A stretch of 57,500 nt of DNA, taken from NCBI GenBank assembly GCA_963575745.1, contig CAUYUJ010002741.1, positions 15,001 to 72,500 on the forward strand, in the 5' to 3' direction. Position numbers and translations under genes: made by a program. The notes under the pieces were generated by a model. That model did not search any database. It was not told where the DNA came from and worked only from the letters and a program-made list of their open reading frames with translations. Of this stretch, positions 51,786-57,500 are shown piece by piece. The stretch comes from Prorocentrum cordatum. Taxonomy: Eukaryota; Sar; Dinophyceae; Prorocentrales; Prorocentraceae. The stretch's first letter is position 1, and each line of letters opens with the position of its first letter.

Positions 51786-52001
51786 GTGCACCGCAATGCC
51801 TGCGTACATCACAACGCCTGTGTACACCACAGCAGCCGCGTGCAACACAGCATCGGTGTACACCACACTGCCTGCGTGCACCACAGCTCTTGCGTACACC
51901 ACAGCGCCATTGTAATCTGCAGCAGCCGTGTGCAACGCAGCGCCGGTGTGCACCACGCTGCTTGCGTGAACCACAACGCCTGCGCACACCACAACGTCTG
52001 C
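51786..52001. repeat. 18 bp minisatellite, 12 units
   Basis: 216 bases equal 12 units of 18. On the plus strand each unit reads V-H-x-x-x-C/R/G, for example VHHNAC, VHHSSR, VQHSIG. A higher-order period of five units (90 bp) is visible, with VICSSR-VQRSAG echoing VHHSSR-VQHSIG. The open frame it keeps continues to about 52448 but no gene is evident. Confidence 0.85.
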
Positions 52002-52344
52002 GGGAGAAGGCGCGGGGCCGCCCAGTCTTCATGTTCTCCATGGCGCTGGGTCTACAATCGATACGTGCATTTAGGACGGGTGGTAAGGACGCAAGAGCCT
52101 TGGAAGCCGAAGTTGGAGTTTGTTTGCAAAAGCTGGCCAATGAAAGCGGCAAAGGACAGGCCGCAGAGGCAAGGACACAAGGTTCCCCCGGAGAAGGCGC
52201 ACGTTCTTATGAGGCGCGTTGACAGTATCGCACTGCAACTAAACACCGGCCAGAACGAAGCGAGAGCCACCGCATTTTGCATTTGCAGAAGAGTGGTCGA
52301 ACCAGCCTGCGGTAGCTGGAGCTATCGCCAGCTGCATTGGACGA

Positions 52345-52382
52345 CGATGACAAAAACGACGAAGACGACGACGACGTCGACG

Positions 52383-52423
<41 letters not shown>

Positions 52424-52430
52424 TACGAGC
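52345..52430. repeat. (GAC)n microsatellite
   Basis: GAC triplets, giving poly-Asp or poly-Thr in translation. From 52431 to 53030 no gene is recognised. A G-run of 10-11 bases lies at about 52580. Confidence 0.92.
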
Positions 52431-53029
52431 GCCACAATACGTTTGTGAGCACCAATGCGTGCCGTTCAAACCACGCCATGCCTGTGAGCACAGCGCCATA
52501 CCCCTGCGGTGGGTCCGTTCCCAGCATATTGGGGGAGGGCAGCCCCCCCCCACCACAGCAAGATCGTTAGCGTTACCCGGGGGGGGGGGAGGGCGTTACG
52601 CTGGAGAGAAGCAACAAGAACGTTCACTTTCGTTCGTGATTATTTTTGCAGCATCGATGTTCTACCCCACCCAACACATTGCCGCCACTGGGCATGAAGC
52701 AGATCGTTGGCACACCTGCCACCATGCTCATGCGATTGCGTTCACATCGTCGTTGTGCCGTGCGTGCTTTCGTGTGAAGCGTCATAAGTGTTGCTATGTT
52801 TTTTTTGACGTCGAAAGCTTGTCCAGCTCAGCGGCGCGCCTGAAAATCGGACCAGCTCTGGGCTGACCCCGGGGCTGACCGGGGCATTCTGGGGGCGACC
52901 CGTGCCGGGCGCCCGAGGGCTTCGCGCCGCGAAGCGAGCGAATTGGCCGGCGCCGAGGGGTCGGACTTGACGGGCCTGTTGTCCCACCAGCACCATCAGT
53001 TGGAGAGGGAGGGGGGTCCCCTCCTCCCC

Positions 53030-53115
53030 CTCCCCCTCCTCCTCCTCCTCCTCCTCTTCGTCCTCCTCCTCCTCTTCGTCCTCCTCTTCGTCCTCCTCCT
53101 CCTCCTCCCCCCTCC
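53030..53115. repeat. (TCC)n microsatellite
   Basis: TCC triplets broken by CTTCGTCC, followed by a short GGT repeat (about 53125-53140). Confidence 0.9.
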
Positions 53116-53550
53116 AACTTGTGGTGGTGGTGGTGGTGGAAGACAGGCCCATCAGGACTCTCGGAGCAGTTGTGAGTCAATTCTGTTCTGGTCACAATCA
53201 GATGAGCAAGTGGTAACGGTAATGATACCTTGCAAGAGCTCCAGGGTTTCCAATATCCTACTGATCCGCATGGGCTCAATTAGCGAGGACCGCTTGATAC
53301 TAGAACTCTTGGCACGCATCTTGAGCCAATATCATCACGACATCCTTCGCGTCCTACACTAGGCTCGCGTCGCATTGACACGCGGTGCCACACCAGTACA
53401 GACGAAGACGACGATGACGGCCCGGCGCAGGAGACCGCCGTGGTGGCCGGCGCACCCCTGCGCGGCAGCCTGGTCGCCCCGGGCGGCGGCGTCTTCTGGG
53501 CCCGCGTCAGCAACGCGTTCTCCTGGCCGCGCTCCTCTTATTATTCTTCC

Positions 53551-53705
53551 CTCCTGCTTTGTTATTCCTGTTCCTTTTGCCCTGCTCCTGCTCTATCCTA
53601 CGGTGGTCGCTGTAAAACATACTTATGTTCCTCCTGCTCTGTTATTCCTTTTCCTCTTGCCCTGCTCCTGCTCTGTCCTAAGGTGGTCGGTGTAACACAT
53701 ATTTT
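53551..53705. repeat. 80 bp tandem duplication
   Basis: CTCCTGCTTTGTTATTCCTG (53551) recurs as CTCCTGCTCTGTTATTCCTT (53631), each followed by CCCTGCTCCTGCTCT and GGTGGTCG. Regions 53706-55078 hold pyrimidine-rich and unassigned sequence with TTAG x4 near 54857. Confidence 0.82.
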
Positions 53706-55078
53706 CCTCCTGCTGCTTCCACCTCAGCTCATCCTCGCCGTCCTCCTATCCTTCGTCGCGCCGCCCCGCTTGTCCAGATCCTCATATTGCTGCTGCTCCT
53801 CTGGCTGCCCCGCGATATTGTTCCTCCTGCTCCTCCCGCTCCTCCTCCGTCTCAGCCTTGCCGTGTTTCATCTCCCCCATTTGTCGTCGTCGTCGTCCTC
53901 AGTATCCTCCCTCCGCCCACCATTATCCTTGTTTTTCAGACAGAACACGGGCGCGCGGGCCCGAGCTGTCAGTGCGGCCTCCTCGACGTGCGATGCAAGC
54001 TAATGTACACGCGTCAAGCGTTTGGTGATCAGTTTCTAGAACGGTGCACATAGCAGGATCAGGCAGCGCAAGGCATATCGAGATATATCAGTATCGGTAT
54101 CAGTATGCGACTAAAAGTTGCCGGTGGTTTCTGAAGCAAACGAACTATAGGTTGTTGTAAGATAGCAGAATGGGTCCTACTCAGTTTGGGCCCTCTGTCG
54201 GAAAAAAGGATCGAGGGCGGGCACGAGTCCGAGTGCAGCACAGCACGATGTCGCTGCCACTTCTTCTTCCGGGCCGCCTCCCTCCGATGTTGAATTAACA
54301 GACGGAGTTTCTTCGAAAGCTGAGACGCTGGCGGAGGGGGGGATTGGGAGGAGGTCGGGCGGTCTCCACCCCCAGTGCGGCCTCGTCCGCCTCCATGGCG
54401 GCAGCGGCATGCATGCCCGTGCTCGCGGAATGAGTCGTCCTCGCAATTAACCGAGTGCGGGCGGTAATAAAAGGTGCCCCCCTGTTAACCCTCTCTATGT
54501 TTTATCCCCGCCTGCAGGGATTCATCTGTGGGGAAGGCGCGGGGGCCGAACTTGATAATCACTTAGCAAATTGCGGGGATCGAAGTTGCTATCATGTCGT
54601 GCTGATTAGCAACAGCACCAAAAACGCTGAGCATGGCCATGCTGGTCTCGCCACATTAGCTTCCGCAGTCACGGGCGTGTGGCAGGGCTGTCGGATTCTC
54701 ACCAGTTCAGTTTGCCCACGTTACGACCGTGCGGCATGGCCATGGGGTTCTCATTTTTCGAGCCGTTCCCGAGTCGGGAACGTGTGGCAGGGCCATAGGG
54801 ACCGATTGGATTTTGATTGCGCATGCGTTTTTTCGAGCAGGCAGAGCATTGGAGTTAGTTAGTTAGTTAAGCGCATTACTTTTTTAGCGCACCCCTCACG
54901 GTTCGTGGCCCTTCCTCCTTCTCTTCTTCTTCTCCTGCCCCCCCCCTCTGCCCCCGCAGCTGCCCGGGCCCGAGCTTCTCCGAGTTCCCGAGACTCCAAG
55001 CTTTCGGGCCTGTTCGAGGCGCCGAGCCTCTAGACCCCAGGGGCAGCGATAGGGGGGGGATAGGCGCGGCATGTCTAT

Positions 55079-55219
55079 GCATCGGCGATGTATCGCCGAT
55101 GCGTAGTTTTTTTTCTTGGGGGGACATCGACTTGGAATCTGCGATACATCGCAAATGCATCGGGCGCGCATCGCCGATGCATCGGCGATGCAGCGCCGAT
55201 CCCAGGTCGATGTCCCCCC
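55079..55219. promoter_or_regulatory. Nested palindromes upstream of the 55275 gene
   Basis: A 24 bp palindrome (GCATCGGCGAT, GT, ATCGCCGATGC; 55079-55102) and a perfect 22 bp palindrome (CATCGCCGATGCATCGGCGATG split at its centre; 55169-55190) lie about 70 bp apart. An 18 bp inverted repeat pairs 55118-55135 with 55202-55219. They lie 56 bases upstream of the ATG. A regulatory role is only a possibility. Confidence 0.6.
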
Positions 55220-55274
55220 CCCCTATGCCCATCCCTTCACATCGTTGCCCCTGACTGCGTCGCGAGCCCCAGCG

Positions 55275-56357
55275 ATGGCCCAGCCCTCCGAGCGCGCAGC
55301 TGCCGCGAGCCTGCCCGTCGAGGCGTTGAAGCACGCGGCGGCGCCGAGCCCGAGCTCGAACGAGATTCTGGGGCGCATGGCCAAGCGGAACGAGAAGAGC
55401 ATCGAGACACTGAGCTACATCGCCGAGAAAGTCAGCATCGCCGAGATGCGCCAGTGCCAGTCGAGCGCGCAAGGCACGGATGCAGCGAGGATGGCGAGCT
55501 GCTACTTCAAGGCCGAGAGCGCCTCGCGGTCGTCGAGCGCCCAGCAGGCCGCGCTGGAGATGGTCTATCAAGGCGGGCGCCGCAAGAGCATCGAGCACGG
55601 CCACATTGTCAACGAGAAGACAAGAGGCGTATCGAGCTGGCCGCGGCGGTGTTCAAGACCAACGTCGAGAAGAAGAAGAAGCAGCACGCGTGCAACATCT
55701 TCGAGAACCACGGAGAGCCGCCCGAGGACTCTTCTGGCCCATGCCGGCCTCCAAGGCCACGCCGCAGGAGTTCGCCAGGAATAGAGACATGGAGCTCGGC
55801 GCCGAGAAGGTCGAGAAGCTGACCCACGGCTCTGACGCCGAGCCCATCGGGTTGGCCCTCCCAAGCATCCCCGCCGAGCTCCTCCACCTCCACGAGCTAG
55901 TGCTGCCGATCAACAAAAAGTCCGAGCCCGTCGAGCACTTGTGCGAGATGCCCGCCGAGAGTGCTTCAACGTGATTCCGCGCAGGGCCCGCGAGTATGTC
56001 AGGTGGCGCAACGAGACCTCCACGGTTTCGGTGGCGACCGACGGGGTCGCCATGGCTACGGCCCTAGCCATCAGCAGGTGGCGCTGGTGCATCAAGAAGG
56101 CCGCGACCATGAGCTACGAGCTGCACGAACGCAGCTACCGAGACAAGCGCGCCATGCGGGACCACTCGATCACCGTCAAGCAGCAGAGGCGCGAGGAGGT
56201 GCGTCTCGAGAACCCCATCAAGCTGCACTTCGGCAAGTATGCGTCGATCCAGGAAGAGCGCGACGAGCTCGACATGAACGAGCGCGATGACGAGAGCAGC
56301 CAGGCCGGCACGAAGGCCGAGTCAGAGCCCGCCTCGTTCATGCTCGTGGACTCCTGA
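55275..56357 (+). pseudogene. Unrecognised protein gene with three one-base deletions
   Basis: The ATG at 55275 opens MAQPSERAAAASLPVEALKH, then a helical, charged segment (EILGRMAKRNEKSIETLSYI). Protein-like sequence continues through three frame changes, each consistent with loss of one base: near 55618 (into DKRRIELAAAVFKTNVEKKK, QHACNIFENHGEPPEDS), near 55737 (into MPASKATPQEFARNRDMELG) and near 55955 (into RRECFNVIPRRAREYVRWRN). It ends at a TGA at 56355-56357 after ESEPASFMLVDS. The restored length would be about 360 residues, mostly helical with Lys/Glu-rich stretches and no membrane segment or signal peptide. No family is recognised. Host gene, recent pseudogene, or a gene with sequencing errors are all possible. 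Confidence 0.5.
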
Positions 56358-56544
56358 GCGCACGGGCTCCCCGAGCCAATCGCCCCGTGGTTTTTGCTAC
56401 GAGGGCGCCGTTTCGAGGCGCGCGCTCGAGCCCCATCTGCTTCTCAAGCTCCAAGAGAGCGCTCGAGCACGCGCGAGTGGCGTTCCAAGCTGCGGGGCGC
56501 TGCTCCCCCCTCTCGCCGAGTGATCCTCGATCAATCATCAAGGA

Positions 56545-57480
56545 CTCAAGTGGGATCGGCCCTGCAACCTCGGATCGACGATCCGAGATCTTGAGTCCGA
56601 TCATCTTCGGGCACCTTGGGTCCTAGATCCGAGGGTCGCCAAGCTTGGACTCGGAGATCTCGGGTTCGACACCCAAGGCTCGAGGGCCGAGAATGGGCGA
56701 TGGTAGATCGCCCTCGCCGCCGTCCTCGAGCCCGCACTGCCGCCGAGCAGGCTCGACCCTCCATCCTCGGATCGAGGGCCCGAGACCGCGGCCTCGAGCA
56801 TCTGCGAGCACCTCGGATCCTAGATCCGAGGGTCGCCAAGCCTGGACTGGAAGATCTCGGGCTCGGCATCCGAGGCTCGAGGGCCGAGCCTCGGCGATGG
56901 TAGATCGCCCCCCCCCCGCCGCCCTCGGGCCTGCGCTGCCGCTGAGCCGGCTCGACCTTCCATCCTCGGATCGAGGATCCGAGATCTTGGTCTCGGGCAT
57001 CTGCGAGCACCTCGGATCCTAGATCCGAGGGTCGCCAAGCTTGGAGTAGGAGATCGCGGTTTCGACGTCCGAGGCTCGAGGGCCGAGCCTCGGCGATGGT
57101 AGGTCGCCCCTCCCGCCGCCCTCGCGCCCGCGCTGCCACCGCGCGGGCTCGACCCTCCATCCTCGGATCGAGGGTCCGAGATCTTGGTCTCGAGCATCTG
57201 CGAGCACCTCGGACCCTAGATCCGAGGGTCGCCAAGCTTGGACTGGGAGATCTCGGGTTTGAAATCCGAGGCTCGAGGGGGGGGGGCTCAATGCTTCTCC
57301 AGTCGTCCACGGGCCCGCACTGCCGCCGAGCAGGGTCGATCCTCCATCCTCGGATCGAGTGCCCGAGGTCTAGCTCTGGAGCAGATGCAAGCACCTCGGA
57401 TCGTAGACCCGAGGGTCGCCAAGCTTAGACTCTAGGATATTGGGTCGTCTTTCCGAGGGTCGAGGGTTGAGCCTCGATGC
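56545..57480. repeat. About 197 bp satellite, at least 4.5 tandem units, to the window end
   Basis: The motif CCTAGATCCGAGGGTCGCCA recurs at about 56622, 56819, 57018, 57215 and (as CGTAGACCCGAGGGTCGCCA) 57402. Spacings are 197, 199, 197 and 187. Units contain the inverted repeat CCTCGGATCCTAGATCCGAG plus G, and a CCATCCTCGGATCGAG block. Open frames on both strands through it are artefacts. Confidence 0.93.
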
Positions 57481-57500
57481 CTGGCGGCCACGCGCGCGCG

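Noticed and set aside
56545-57394. Long minus-strand frame of 282 codons near the window end
   Set aside because: It is the translation of the 197 bp satellite; the peptide repeats with the DNA unit and has no start context.
1-57480. CRISPR arrays, bacterial operons, ribosome binding sites, rRNA or tRNA genes
   Set aside because: No regularly spaced direct repeats with unique spacers, no operon-like packing, and no rRNA or cloverleaf-consistent sequence was seen. The tandem arrays have no unique spacers.

Overview
The window is nuclear DNA of a eukaryote, almost certainly a dinoflagellate. The evidence is a relic of the dinoflagellate spliced leader (14656-14676), Copia-type and LINE-type retroelements of the kind that crowd dinoflagellate genomes, GC-rich unique sequence, long TCC/GGA microsatellites, and a 10-12 bp GGCCGTCTTGG-like minisatellite that reads as Gly-Pro-Ser-Trp repeats. 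A Prorocentrum-like source is a guess. There is no bacterial gene organisation. Nearly every long open frame is either a decayed retroelement or an artefact of GC-rich simple sequence.

1-9.7 kb is mostly non-coding: TCC/GGA, GT and TA tracts and minisatellites. Inside it lie two short exons of a CRAL-TRIO (Sec14-like) domain (4093-4209 and 4861-4920), separated by an inferred GA-AG intron. A facing TCC/GGA inverted tract (7.99-8.40 kb) and an 83 bp satellite (8.70-9.13 kb) follow.

9.7-14.6 kb holds a dispersed element with a 43 bp inverted repeat, the 3' end of a LINE (LINE A, 10.17-10.98 kb), two of three copies of a GATTCGATT-rich repeat, and a 750 bp TCC tract.

14.66-27.2 kb is read as a nest. 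LINE D starts with the relict spliced leader, is split in its first open frame by an LTR retrotransposon (element 2, 15.20-22.85 kb), and resumes with endonuclease and reverse transcriptase remnants. 28.5-33.0 kb is LINE B on the minus strand (endonuclease, reverse transcriptase, Cys knuckle, RNase H, C-terminal Cys domain). 33-37.4 kb is repeats. 37.4-39.1 kb is LINE C, 5'-truncated. 39.21-40.24 kb is an intact 342-codon frame resembling a LINE ORF1.

40.96-49.22 kb is a complete but decayed Copia-type element (element 1) with 243-245 bp LTRs, a CCCGG target duplication, a primer-binding site, gag, zinc knuckle, protease, integrase, reverse transcriptase and RNase H. Between protease and integrase lie a Cys-rich segment and a methyltransferase-like domain. 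It sits at the exact centre of a palindrome. 49.3-55.2 kb is repeats and hairpins. 55.28-56.36 kb is an unrecognised gene with three one-base deletions, preceded by nested palindromes and followed to the window end by a 197 bp satellite.
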